A stretch of 64,000 nucleotides of DNA from an uncultured Phycisphaerales bacterium (GTDB lineage: Bacteria; Planctomycetota; Phycisphaerae; Tepidisphaerales; Tepidisphaeraceae). The first letter of the stretch is position 1; every line of letters starts with the position of its first letter. Under the pieces are notes generated by a model. It saw nothing but the letters and a program-made list of their open reading frames with translations. It ran no database searches and was not told where the DNA came from. This document shows, piece by piece, positions 9,589-17,022 of this stretch. Position numbers and translations under genes: made by a program. The stretch lies in contig CAIQIQ010000023.1 in the NCBI GenBank assembly GCA_903871935.1, forward strand, positions 1-64,000, in the 5' to 3' direction.

Positions 9589-10025
9589 CGCAGCACCTCT
9601 CTGGCCAGTTCCACCACACCAACCACGCGCACTCTCATCTTATCCTGGCTTCGACGGCCCGTCGCCAAAAACTGATCGTCACACGTTGCCAGCACATCGG
9701 CGCCGACCGACTCCGCGCTCGCAACGTGCAGTGCATCGAAGTTCCGAAACCCCATGGCCATCAGCTCAGCCGTACGTTGCTCGAGCACGACCATGTCTTG
9801 CTGAGGCCGCGGGCCGCCGCGCAACCAGAGCGCGACACGTGCGGCCCTGGATGCGATGGGATTGCGTGAGTTCTCAAGCACCAGCGCACTGGACCGTACA
9901 AGCCGGACTGAGTCGGATTCAGCGCCCAGAAGCCCAAGTGCCGCTTCGGTCTCAAGCTTGATCCGAAGCTGAGACTGGTCATCAAACGGGCGTTTGAGGC
10001 AGCACATGTCCAGGTAGATCAGCAT
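9585..10025 (-). CDS. PIN-domain ribonuclease (VapC-like toxin)
   Basis: A 146-residue PIN-domain protein. The N-terminal 'MLIYLDMCCLKRPFDD' holds the first acidic residue (Asp6), and 'FRNFDALHVASAESVGADVLATCDDQFL' toward the C-terminus holds the later conserved acids of the Mg2+-dependent nuclease site. The family cleaves RNA, often tRNA or rRNA. The gene precedes its small partner, the reverse of the usual VapBC order. It sits at the edge of the accessory zone and is followed upstream by a repeat-bearing spacer. Confidence 0.75.
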   Translation of the reverse strand: MLIYLDMCCLKRPFDDQSQLRIKLETEAALGLLGAESDSVRLVRSSALVLENSRNPIASRAARVALWLRGGPRPQQDMVVLEQRTAELMAMGFRNFDALHVASAESVGADVLATCDDQFLATGRRSQDKMRVRVVGVVELAREVLR

Positions 10026-10155
10026 CGAAAGCTGATTCTACACGTGCATCTGCGGACGATAAAGGCGCTACGACCGAGACAGAGCCGCTTGTGATGCAAT
10101 CTCCCCCCAGGAAACCACGTAGCACGCCACCTCGCGTACCTCCTGACTTCTGACT

Positions 10156-10177
10156 GCAGTTTACCCGCCGCGGCGGG
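10156..10177. repeat. Dispersed palindromic unit GCAGTTTACCCGCCG...
   Basis: Twenty-two bases beginning GCAGTTTACCCGCCG and ending in the palindrome CCCGCCGCGGCGGG. A copy with one mismatch lies at 53071-53092 inside the large spacer repeat, where the other large-repeat copy (13 kb) lacks it, which suggests it inserts as a unit. Confidence 0.65.
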
Positions 10178-10229
10178 ACCTTTTCGTTTCCGCTATCCGC
10201 TTTTCGATATCCGCGTATCGTTCGTTGTA

Positions 10230-10266
10230 CACACTTCAGTGTGCGTTAGTTGTCCAGCCTTCAGGC
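10230..10266. repeat. Pair of 5-bp-stem TTCA-loop hairpins
   Basis: CACAC-TTCA-GTGTG (10230-10243) and CAGCC-TTCA-GGCTG (10254-10267 region) lie about ten bases apart and share stem length and loop but not stem sequence. A related CAAGC-TTTA-GCTTG occurs at 53237-53250. They look like miniature REP-type palindromes. Confidence 0.55.
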
Positions 10267-10477
10267 TGTCCGGCCGGTATTCCGTTGAAGCGCGAGAGTC
10301 AGTAGGCTATAGGGTGGCAAACACAACGCGATGGCCCAGGAGGCAACATGGCTAAGTCGCAGTCGGTGGATTGCCCATCCCATTCGAAACCAGCGAGTGT
10401 TCGCCATTGCGCATAGCTGCGCAGCCCGGCGGAATACTTCTGGCAATTATGGGTATCGACAAGGTACACTGTGGGCA

Positions 10478-10690
10478 ATGGGAATGTGCGAACGAAACAT
10501 AATAAATCGGGTAAGAACAAGCATCACCACAGCAGCCGAGAAAGCCGGAACCACCCGCGCCGAACTCTCGCGGCCGTCCGGGGTGAGTGAATCACAAATA
10601 TCCCGCCTCATGGTCGGCAAGACGCTATCCGTCCAGACGTTGGTGCGGCACATCACGCGCCGCGGAGTGGACGTACGCACGGAAGGATAA
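10478..10690 (+). CDS. XRE-family helix-turn-helix regulator
   Basis: About 70 residues from ATG 10478 (or 10484). 'TSITTAAEKAGTTRAELSRPSGVSESQISRLMVGKTLSVQTLVRH' is a Cro/C1-type HTH: helices 2-3 span the 'TRAELSRPSGVSESQISRL' segment, and the 'SxQTLxRI'-type tail is standard. It heads a tight operon: 5 bp separate it from the next gene, which in turn is 2 bp from the GIY-YIG gene. The likely job is autoregulation of this cassette. The open frame extends upstream to 10331, but that part overlaps spacer repeats and is not family-like. Confidence 0.7.
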   Translation: MGMCERNIINRVRTSITTAAEKAGTTRAELSRPSGVSESQISRLMVGKTLSVQTLVRHITRRGVDVRTEG

Positions 10691-10695
10691 GCACG

Positions 10696-11373
10696 ATGGC
10701 GATGAAGAAGGCAGACATGGAGCAGTGCTCCGTCGAGTATAACGGGCGTATGCAAGCGGCTCAAAACGCCGTTAGCAACGGCCTGTTCAAATCGGCCGTC
10801 AACCTTGCATTGGAAGCATGCCCGTACATCGATGGCATGATGCAGTATGCTCGGAAATACGAGGCGCAGGAGTTCGACAGCGTGTCCGCATTTGACCTTG
10901 TGCTCGCGTACGCGCCTTTGCTCCTGGACAGCAAGAGCCTCACGAAAATCGCCGAAGTATTGGATGAGTACCGCCGGATCGAGCGCAACACCGGCGACGA
11001 CCTTGGCGAGATGCTTCGCGCAGCGCACGATTGTGTGTGGATGAATCATCGACTCTGGAACCACTTGGAGGCCCATCCCGATTGCCGGCAAGATGAACTG
11101 GGCCAGACCCTTGGGGGCGAACAGAACCACTGGCGATACGTGGTGGAGAGTTGGGAACACATGGGGCTTGTTCAGCGGACACCTGAGAACAACTCCCATC
11201 GTCTATCGCTGCGCACGCGGCTAGGGCAGCCAGTCCCTGCGAAGTGTTCAGACTGCGGTAGTCAGATAGTGGCTCCCAAGGCCATGCTTCTGGAGCCCGT
11301 CCGATGTCCGCAATGTGGCGCCAATAGTTGTTTTGTTCTGCTTACCAGCGAGTCTTCTACCGGGAATCCTTGA
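10696..11373 (+). CDS. Unknown helical protein with winged-helix-like and C-terminal zinc-ribbon segments
   Basis: 225 residues; I do not recognise the family. Residues about 1-110 look all-helical, TPR-like ('YNGRMQAAQNAVSNGLFKSAVNLALEA', 'LLDSKSLTKIAEVLDEYRRI'). Residues about 115-180 ('MNHRLWNHLEAHPDCRQDEL', 'YVVESWEHMGLVQRT') look like a winged helix. The C-terminus has CxxC pairs CSDCG and CPQCG about 22 residues apart, a probable zinc ribbon. It is sandwiched in the operon between the XRE regulator (5 bp upstream) and the GIY-YIG protein, whose ATG lies 2 bp after this stop, so all three are probably made together. A nucleic-acid-binding adaptor is plausible but unproven. Confidence 0.75.
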   Translation: MAMKKADMEQCSVEYNGRMQAAQNAVSNGLFKSAVNLALEACPYIDGMMQYARKYEAQEFDSVSAFDLVLAYAPLLLDSKSLTKIAEVLDEYRRIERNTGDDLGEMLRAAHDCVWMNHRLWNHLEAHPDCRQDELGQTLGGEQNHWRYVVESWEHMGLVQRTPENNSHRLSLRTRLGQPVPAKCSDCGSQIVAPKAMLLEPVRCPQCGANSCFVLLTSESSTGNP

Positions 11374-11375
11374 TC

Positions 11376-12806
11376 ATGCTCTATGTCTTGGTGTTCTTCG
11401 TCGGCCTGGTGCAAGGTGCGGTATGTCTCTTCCTCTACCTGATGTCCAAGCACCGGCAGGTGATGAAGCATAGCGATGAGGTGGAGGCCCAGAAGGCTTC
11501 GCTTGCAGTGCGTACTGGGGAACTACAGGCGGCAGACCATGACCTGGCCAAGCGGAAGACTGAGCTCGAACTGGAGCGACAAACGCTCAGTCGCGACCTA
11601 GAGGTCGCCAAGCATGAACTGGCGAAGCGGGCGGCTGCGTTCGAACGTGAGCGACAACAGACACAGGAATCCCTCGCGCGCAAGCAGCAAGAATTGATGG
11701 CCACAGCCCAACGAGAGATCGATCTCAAGAACGGCGAACTTGCTGCTCGTGCTGGAAGGATAGAAGATCAGCGCCGCGAGTGGGACCGTCGCATCATTTC
11801 ATACGATGAACTCAAGGGAGAGAACGCAATCCTGAAGCGAGATCTCCAGAACATCGATGTGAACGTCAACAAGCTGCAACTCGACATTGAATTGCAGGCG
11901 CAGCGGCAGACAGAACTCGATGCACGAAGTCGCAGCCTCGCGGAGCGGTATCTCGCGGAAACTGTCAAAGCCACTGCAAATGGACTGACGCCCCTGAACT
12001 TCGGCGCATGCAAGCAGCGGCTTCTGGATGTAATCGTTCGCTGTCGCGAGATCGGCTTTGAGGTGCCGGCGGACAAGGAGCAGACACTCGTTGCGGACCT
12101 GAAAGCGCGATTCGAGAGAGTCGTGAAGATCGCGATCGATCGAGAGGAGCAGGCGCGGATCACAGCTCAGATCCGCGAAGAACAGCGGCTGCAAAGAGAG
12201 GTCGACCGGGAGTTGAAGCAGTTGGAGCGAGAGAAGGCAGCGATCCGCGCAGCTCTCGACCAGGCGCTTGCGGCAGCAAAGGACCAACACACTGCTGAGG
12301 TGGAAAAGCTGGAGGTCAGATTGGCCGAGGCAGAGGCGAAATCGCAGCGAGCCATCTCGATGGCGCAGCAGACCAAGGCCGGCTACGTGTATGTGATCTC
12401 GAACATCGGATCTTTTGGCGAGCAAGTGTTCAAGGTCGGTATGACGCGGCGACTTGAGCCCCTCGAAAGAGTAAATGAGCTGGGGAATGCATCCGTTCCC
12501 TTCCCCTACGACGTTCATATGATGATCAAGTGTGACGATGCGCCGTCGCTCGAGAATGCGCTCCATCGCGAACTCCATCGGCAAAAGATCAATAAGGTCA
12601 ATCCGCGCAAGGAGTTTTTCAAGACAGACCTTGAGAGCATACGCCATATCGTGGAACAGCATCACGACGGTGAAGTCCTCTACACGATCGATCCTGAAGC
12701 TCTGGAATACCGGCAGAGTCTGACGATCTCCGACGAAGACTCAGAATACATCGAGCGCGTCTATGACGAGGCCGACGAAAGTGGCGTGGATGTGGATCAG
12801 CAGTGA
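11376..12806 (+). CDS. Membrane-anchored coiled-coil protein with C-terminal T5orf172/MUG113 (GIY-YIG) domain, DUF4041-like
   Basis: 476 residues from ATG 11376 (2 bp after the previous stop). Residues about 2-24 form one transmembrane helix (LYVLVFFVGLVQGAVCLFLYL). About 30-180 and 270-345 are long Lys/Glu/Gln-rich coiled coils flanking a DUF4041-like middle section. From about residue 345 'RAISMAQQTKAGYVYVISNI', 'FKVGMTRRLEPLERVNELG' and 'DAPSLENALHREL' match the T5orf172/MUG113 branch of the GIY-YIG fold, usually nuclease-like, with the conserved Tyr-Val-Tyr strand, Arg and Glu. Such proteins occur mostly in accessory and phage-related loci. The membrane anchor plus nuclease-like head, with an XRE regulator in the operon, suggests a cell-envelope-tethered sensor/effector; that is inference. 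Confidence 0.85.
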   Translation: MLYVLVFFVGLVQGAVCLFLYLMSKHRQVMKHSDEVEAQKASLAVRTGELQAADHDLAKRKTELELERQTLSRDLEVAKHELAKRAAAFERERQQTQESLARKQQELMATAQREIDLKNGELAARAGRIEDQRREWDRRIISYDELKGENAILKRDLQNIDVNVNKLQLDIELQAQRQTELDARSRSLAERYLAETVKATANGLTPLNFGACKQRLLDVIVRCREIGFEVPADKEQTLVADLKARFERVVKIAIDREEQARITAQIREEQRLQREVDRELKQLEREKAAIRAALDQALAAAKDQHTAEVEKLEVRLAEAEAKSQRAISMAQQTKAGYVYVISNIGSFGEQVFKVGMTRRLEPLERVNELGNASVPFPYDVHMMIKCDDAPSLENALHRELHRQKINKVNPRKEFFKTDLESIRHIVEQHHDGEVLYTIDPEALEYRQSLTISDEDSEYIERVYDEADESGVDVDQQ

Positions 12807-12937
12807 TTCCACATGGGAGATCGCAATCTGCCTGTGTGCATCCTTGTCTATCTGTGGTCGGAAAGGGTCAAAGCATATTTCATCGGGCACCTGATCCCTG
12901 CGCACCTCGCCCCGGCGCTGTTGTACGGGTGGTGGAA

Positions 12938-13280
12938 CGCCTGCTGGTCGCTCCGCTCCCCGGCGATGGCGTCCTGTTTGGGCCGCCCCCGCTTCCACCA
13001 CGCGTACGTGGAACGCTTGCTGACGCTATAGCGCCCTACGGGCTACGCGCCGGCGCGGCCGGCGCATCCTGGTTTAAGCCGCCTTCGGCGGCGGGCTTTG
13101 GAGCCGCCGTTCGGCGGCGCGGGTTGGGGGCCAAAACTTCTCAAAAGAGTTTTGGCTTCCGTTAACCCCTTGTCATTCCTCGACTTCCATTTTTGGCAGC
13201 CTTCAAATCACCCCTTATATATAGAGAGATGTCTTTTTTTTCGCGTCCTCGCTCTTTGACAACCGAATACCGCCGCAGCG
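12938..13280 (+). repeat. Large dispersed repeat, copy A
   Basis: From CGCCTGCTGGTCGCTCC to TTTGACAACCGAATACC it aligns with 52901-53300 in the same orientation. Near-identical anchors are GGCGATGGCGTCCTG, CGCTTGCTGACGCTATAGCG, TAACCCCTTGTCA, TTCCATTTTTGGCAGCC, CAAATCACCCC and TATATATAGAGAGA. The middle is GC-palindromic (GCCGCCTTCGGCGGC, GCCGCCGTTCGGCGGC). Differences include small palindromes present only in copy B. Frames in the two copies are not conserved, so it is unlikely to be coding. Confidence 0.85.
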
Positions 13281-13353
13281 CATCGCCAGGACGATGTCAC
13301 GTTGCTTGCCTGGTTCATCCTTCATCCTTCCGCCTTCATCCTTCCTCGTCAGA

Positions 13354-13535
13354 TGTCCCAGAATGTCCCGAATTGTCCCACTTTATTTCCGCGGGACCAC
13401 GTCCACCCCCTCTTGGTCTTCAACGCATGGCGTATCACGTATTACGTTCCTCCCCAATGTTGAGCGAAGCGAAATCCCGGCTGCGCCGGGGTCACACTTT
13501 GTCACAGATTGTCACACATTATTTCCGCGGCCGTT
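13354..13535 (+). repeat. 10-bp-phased TGTCCC and TGTCAC triplets, copy A
   Basis: TGTCCC words begin at 13354, 13364 and 13374, and GTCACA words at 13491, 13501 and 13511, each triplet at an exact 10-bp period and each followed by TTATTTCCGCGG. The two triplets are separated by GTATCACGTATTACG and GAGCGAAGCGAAATCCC segments. The same order occurs in copy B at 53373-53611. Confidence 0.8.
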
Positions 13536-13605
13536 GCTTCTGGTTCATCCTTGGCAGGCTCTCCGCGTCTCCGTGTCGCCGCGTCCTTCCCTCGACTCGT
13601 TGGAC

Positions 13606-13650
13606 ATGCAACATCGCATGCAACATCGCATGCAACATTCATGTTGCAAG
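13606..13650 (+). repeat. TGCAACAT tandem array
   Basis: ATGCAACATCGC is repeated at a 12-bp period (two full units, a third truncated), followed by an inverted ATGTTGCA that can fold back on it. A separate GTGCAAC...GTTGCAC inverted pair lies at 13699-13725. Confidence 0.75.
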
Positions 13651-14026
13651 ACCCACCCCACACCACGGCCGTTACCGCTCAGAACCACCATTTCCCCCGT
13701 GCAACATTGGGGCGACACGTTGCACGAAGCTCGTCGCGAACCTGAGCACCTCCCCCTTCTCTACGTATCACGTCACTACGTACTACGTATCGGTCTCCGC
13801 GTCCCCGCGTCTCCGCGTCTCCGCGTCGCCCCCTCGTCCCCGCGTCCCCGTGTCGCCGCGTCCTTCCCTCTCCGCCGCTATCCGCAATCCGCAATCCGAT
13901 ATCCGCTATTCCTCGGAACCTGCGCACCTCCTCCCCCAATATCCACCTAACCGCATACCCCCACAGTACTTAACGCACAGGGGTACCCCCGCCAACAACC
14001 TGCGCACCTGCGCCATCCACATCGCG

Positions 14027-14096
14027 ACCTCCGACTTCTGACCTCCGACCTCTGACTTCTGACTTCTGACTTCTGACTTCTGACTTCTGACCTCTG
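14027..14096 (+). repeat. Heptamer tandem repeat (ACYTCYG)10
   Basis: Ten head-to-tail heptamers of consensus ACYTCYG, five of them exactly ACTTCTG in a row (14055-14089). Seven is not a multiple of three, so the repeating open frames on the reverse strand are by-products. Single units occur in the spacer near 10145. Confidence 0.9.
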
Positions 14097-14190
14097 ACTC
14101 CTCCATCCTGCTTGAATCCTTCCACCCAATGTGGTGAGATGCCCCATCGTTCGTGGGTACGGGGATGGAAATCATCGAAGGAGAATCGCA

Positions 14191-16950
14191 ATGAGTTCAA
14201 GATGGAGCGCTCTGATTGGAGTGCTGGCGACGATGGTGTTGTCTCTCGGCGTCGCGATCAAGGCCGAAGCGGCCGCGGCCGGCCCGCCGGTCAAGGTCCT
14301 TTTCGATTTTGAGAACGGCAAGGTGGCTCCCTTCGACGGCGGAACGATTACTAGCGAAAACGCCCCGCAGGGCAAGTCCGGCTTGCTCGTGGAGAAGGGT
14401 GCGACGGTTTGCGATCAGCCCCAGGATTGGAGTGGGTACGACTATCTGAAGATCGACGTCTTCAATCCTCAGGATGAGCTGGCCATGCTCAATCTCGAGA
14501 TCCGCGATGCCCAGAGCCGCGACTACTGGACGCGCGTCAACTACTCCACCGTCCTGCCTCCCGGCAGGAGCACCGTGAGCTTGCCCACCGACATCTATGT
14601 CGGCGAAAAGTCCCGGCCCGGCCGGCCTCTGGTCAGCAACATGGTCACCCGACTGGTGCTGGCCCCGGAGAAATGGCCCGTGGTCTTCGATAACATCCGC
14701 CTGGAACGCATCGACGTCGCCAGCGTGCAATTCCCGGGCCTTCAGGCCTTTGACTTTGGCCTGCCCAAATCCCCCGTAATGCGCGGCTACCGAGCCGTCG
14801 ATCCCAGCATCGCCTATACCAAAGGCCGCGGCTTCGGCTTTATCGGCGACACCCCGCGTGCCTTCGACGGTTTCCAGCCCGATGCTCTGTTCCAGGATTT
14901 CGTCGTCGCCTCCGGCGCCGCCTTCCGCGTTGATGTGCCCAATGGCAGATACCACGTCATCATGAACATCGACTGCCCCGGCGGATTCTGGGGTGAGGTG
15001 CAGACCTACACCCATCGCCAGGTCACCGCCAACGGCAAGCCGGTGGTCGATGAGAAGATGGACCTCGCCCAGTTCGAGAAGTCCTACTTCCGCAACGCCA
15101 TGCAGGAAGACCTGCCCGGCCTGGACACCTTCCAGCAGTACGTGCAGAAGATGTTCAACATCAAGCAGTTCGACGTGGACGTGACCGACGGCAAGTTGGA
15201 CCTGGGTTTCCAAAGCGATGGCAACTGGGGAATCACTCTCTCAGCACTGGTCCTCTATCCGGCCGACAAGATGGAGCAGGGCCAGAAGTTCTGGGACTGG
15301 ACCACCGAGCAACGGAAGAATCAGTTCAACGACTATTTCAAGCAGATCGTCCCCAAAGCCACGGGGGCAAAAGCCCCGGCCGACGGCTATGTCCTGTTCA
15401 CCCGTGGAATGACGATGGCCAACGCCTTTGACGGCCCGCGCCAGGAGGATGCAATTCCCGCCGACGGGTTGAGCTACGCCCTGGCCAAGGGCGAGGAGCA
15501 GGCGATCAACTTTGCTCTGCAACCGGGCAGCGACATCGGCGAGATCGACCTCGCTCTCTCAGATTTCGCCGGCCCCAACGGCGCGAAACTCGACGCCAAG
15601 ACCTTCGCCTCTGGCTGGATCGACTACCGCATCAACCGCGTGACCATGGAAGGCTCAGTCTACACCGTCGGCCCGCGCTACTGGCGGCCGCTGCCCGCGC
15701 CATCGGCCAAAGTCACACGCAACTTCTGGGTTCGCGCCAAGATCACCAATGACGCCGCACCCGGCAAATACGCCGGCAAGATCACCGTGAAGCCCAAGAA
15801 CGGTCCGAGCAAGGAGATTCCTGTCTCTCTCACTGTGCTGCCCTTCGCCTTGGATGAGGTGACCGACATCGCCGCCGGACCTTGGGGCGCGGGCATCGGC
15901 TTGCCCTGGCCCAGTGATTCGGCAAGCCAGCAGTGGGAATGGCAGATGTTCGAGAAGTGCCTCACCTCGCTGCGCGAGAACGGCTTCACCACCGTGACTG
16001 CGCTGCCCAACATCTCCGTTAGGGCCGCCGCCGGCAAGGTGACGTTCGATTTCACCCGCGCTGACAAGGAGATGAAAGCCCTCCGCGACCACGGATACAC
16101 CCAGATGGTCAGCAGCTATGGTGCCTCGGGCCTGGGCTACAACATGTACGGCAGCGCCGCCGGACCCGATGAGCAAGCCGCCAGGAACGCCGGCTTCCCC
16201 AATATGGAGTCCTTCCTCAAAGCAATCTACGGCGGCATCGAAGAGCATGCCGCCAAGGCCAATTGGGTGCCGGTGGCCTGGAATCTATGCGATGAACCCC
16301 TGGGCGATGCCGCTGTCGGCTCAGCCAAGAACGCCGCCCTGCACGACAAGGTCCGTCGCGATCTGAACCTCAAGTACCAGACCTTCATGGGTGCGACGTC
16401 CATGACCGGCAACGATCCCACGAATCCCCACTACGGTCTGGTCACCAGCCTGACCATGCCCTCGCTCAACCTGCACGATGCGGATTCGATCAAGCTCATC
16501 CGCGACAAGGGCCACCAGTTCTCATTCTACAACGGCGGCAACCGCTGGACCTACGGCCGCTACATGAAGGCCCTGGTAGAGAAGTACGGCCTGGCCTATC
16601 GCGTGAGCTGGCACCTGAACGTCACCGCCGGCAATCCCTACTATGCCTTGGACGCTCGCGAGGATGACTACTGCTGGTACAACACCAACCAGCAGCAGGC
16701 CATGGTTCCCTCCCTGTCACTGCTGGGCAACATTCTGCCTGGGCTGAATGACTACCGTTATCTCAGCACCCTGCAGCGACTGATCAAAGAAAAGTCCAAC
16801 TCACCGGCCGCCGCCCAAGCCAAAGCGGTGTATGACCAGCAGATCAACCTGGTCGCCGGCAAGGACCGCGACAGCTTCGACGCCCAGAAGTTCATCGCCG
16901 ACCGCCAGACCGTGACCAAGGCCATCCTGTCCCTGGTCGAGGCCAAGTAA
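14191..16950 (+). CDS. Large secreted glycosidase-like protein (DUF4091/GH123-like C-terminal half)
   Basis: 919 residues from ATG 14191, preceded by GAAGGAG at good spacing. A signal peptide (about 1-30, ends AEAAAAG) leads into a jelly-roll, carbohydrate-binding-like domain (about 35-180: 'VLFDFENGKVAPF', 'DYLKIDVFNPQDE', 'VVFDNIRLERI'). Next is a malectin-like segment (about 185-390: 'FDFGLPKSP', 'GFGFIGDTPRAFDGF'). The C-terminal half has a domain typical of DUF4091/GH123-like enzymes, with 'VAWNLCDEPLGDA' near residue 700 providing a candidate Asp-Glu acid pair and 'LPGLNDYRYLSTLQRL' near 855. It probably acts outside the cytoplasm on glycans, perhaps N-acetylhexosamine-containing; substrate unknown. 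A partial paralogue starts at 62158. A bidirectional terminator follows. Confidence 0.8.
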   Translation: MSSRWSALIGVLATMVLSLGVAIKAEAAAAGPPVKVLFDFENGKVAPFDGGTITSENAPQGKSGLLVEKGATVCDQPQDWSGYDYLKIDVFNPQDELAMLNLEIRDAQSRDYWTRVNYSTVLPPGRSTVSLPTDIYVGEKSRPGRPLVSNMVTRLVLAPEKWPVVFDNIRLERIDVASVQFPGLQAFDFGLPKSPVMRGYRAVDPSIAYTKGRGFGFIGDTPRAFDGFQPDALFQDFVVASGAAFRVDVPNGRYHVIMNIDCPGGFWGEVQTYTHRQVTANGKPVVDEKMDLAQFEKSYFRNAMQEDLPGLDTFQQYVQKMFNIKQFDVDVTDGKLDLGFQSDGNWGITLSALVLYPADKMEQGQKFWDWTTEQRKNQFNDYFKQIVPKATGAKAPADGYVLFTRGMTMANAFDGPRQEDAIPADGLSYALAKGEEQAINFALQPGSDIGEIDLALSDFAGPNGAKLDAKTFASGWIDYRINRVTMEGSVYTVGPRYWRPLPAPSAKVTRNFWVRAKITNDAAPGKYAGKITVKPKNGPSKEIPVSLTVLPFALDEVTDIAAGPWGAGIGLPWPSDSASQQWEWQMFEKCLTSLRENGFTTVTALPNISVRAAAGKVTFDFTRADKEMKALRDHGYTQMVSSYGASGLGYNMYGSAAGPDEQAARNAGFPNMESFLKAIYGGIEEHAAKANWVPVAWNLCDEPLGDAAVGSAKNAALHDKVRRDLNLKYQTFMGATSMTGNDPTNPHYGLVTSLTMPSLNLHDADSIKLIRDKGHQFSFYNGGNRWTYGRYMKALVEKYGLAYRVSWHLNVTAGNPYYALDAREDDYCWYNTNQQQAMVPSLSLLGNILPGLNDYRYLSTLQRLIKEKSNSPAAAQAKAVYDQQINLVAGKDRDSFDAQKFIADRQTVTKAILSLVEAK

Positions 16951-16974
16951 GGTCCGACAGGCAAACCACCTGAC

Positions 16975-17020
16975 AGGGAGACAAGGAAAAGCCCGCCAAG
17001 AGCTTTCTCCTTGTCTCCCT
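16975..17020. terminator. Bidirectional hairpin between convergent genes
   Basis: A perfect 13-bp inverted repeat, AGGGAGACAAGGA / TCCTTGTCTCCCT, with a 20-base loop lies exactly between the stops of the convergent glycosidase-like gene (16950) and the Asp-box gene (17023). TTCTT follows on the forward strand. Confidence 0.75.
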
Positions 17021-17022
17021 TC

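Larger units (their letters stand above)
10026..10477. other. Repeat-bearing spacer (452 bp), no gene seen
   Basis: This spacer holds, in order, a CTGACTTCTGACTG heptamer-like word (10142-10155), a GC palindrome unit (10156-10177), a TATCCGCTTTTCGATATCCGCG low-complexity string in part, and two adjacent hairpins (10230-10266). The same kinds of elements recur in the spacers at 13-14 kb and 53 kb. An open frame starting at 10331 runs into the XRE gene but its first 49 codons have no family resemblance. Confidence 0.6.
12807..14190. other. 1.4-kb repeat-rich non-coding spacer (copy A)
   Basis: No supportable gene. In order it holds: the large dispersed repeat (12938-13280); the TGTCNC phased triplets with TTATTTCCGC tails (13354-13535); a TGCAACATCGC array (13606-13650); a GTGCAAC...GTTGCAC inverted pair (13699-13725); low-complexity CGCGTCTCC/CGTCCCC strings (13795-13870) and TATCCGCAATCC strings (13875-13912); and a heptamer array (14027-14096). 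All long open frames here (for example 13193-14041) are artefacts of the low complexity. Confidence 0.7.

Noticed and set aside
10331..10477. Upstream extension of the XRE gene
   Set aside because: These 49 codons have no family match and overlap spacer sequence; the HTH begins after the ATG at 10478.
12741..13001. Reverse frames MVEAGAAQTGRHRRG... and MVEAVASKAGRHRRG... (52764-52964)
   Set aside because: The shared first residues come from the large DNA repeat; the frames then diverge into unrelated sequence, so they are not a conserved gene.
12938..13280. Retron or group II intron fragment
   Set aside because: No reverse transcriptase gene, no domain V-like hairpin and no conserved msr/msd layout could be made out.
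13193..14041. Long forward frames in the 13-14 kb spacer
   Set aside because: Low-complexity CGTCTCC/TATCCGC strings keep frames open; no domain, no ribosome site, and the matching spacer at 53 kb does not conserve the frame.
13906..14175. Reverse frame with SEVRSQKSEVRSQ repeats
   Set aside because: It is the translated heptamer array; a 7-bp unit gives a 7-residue pattern in any open frame.
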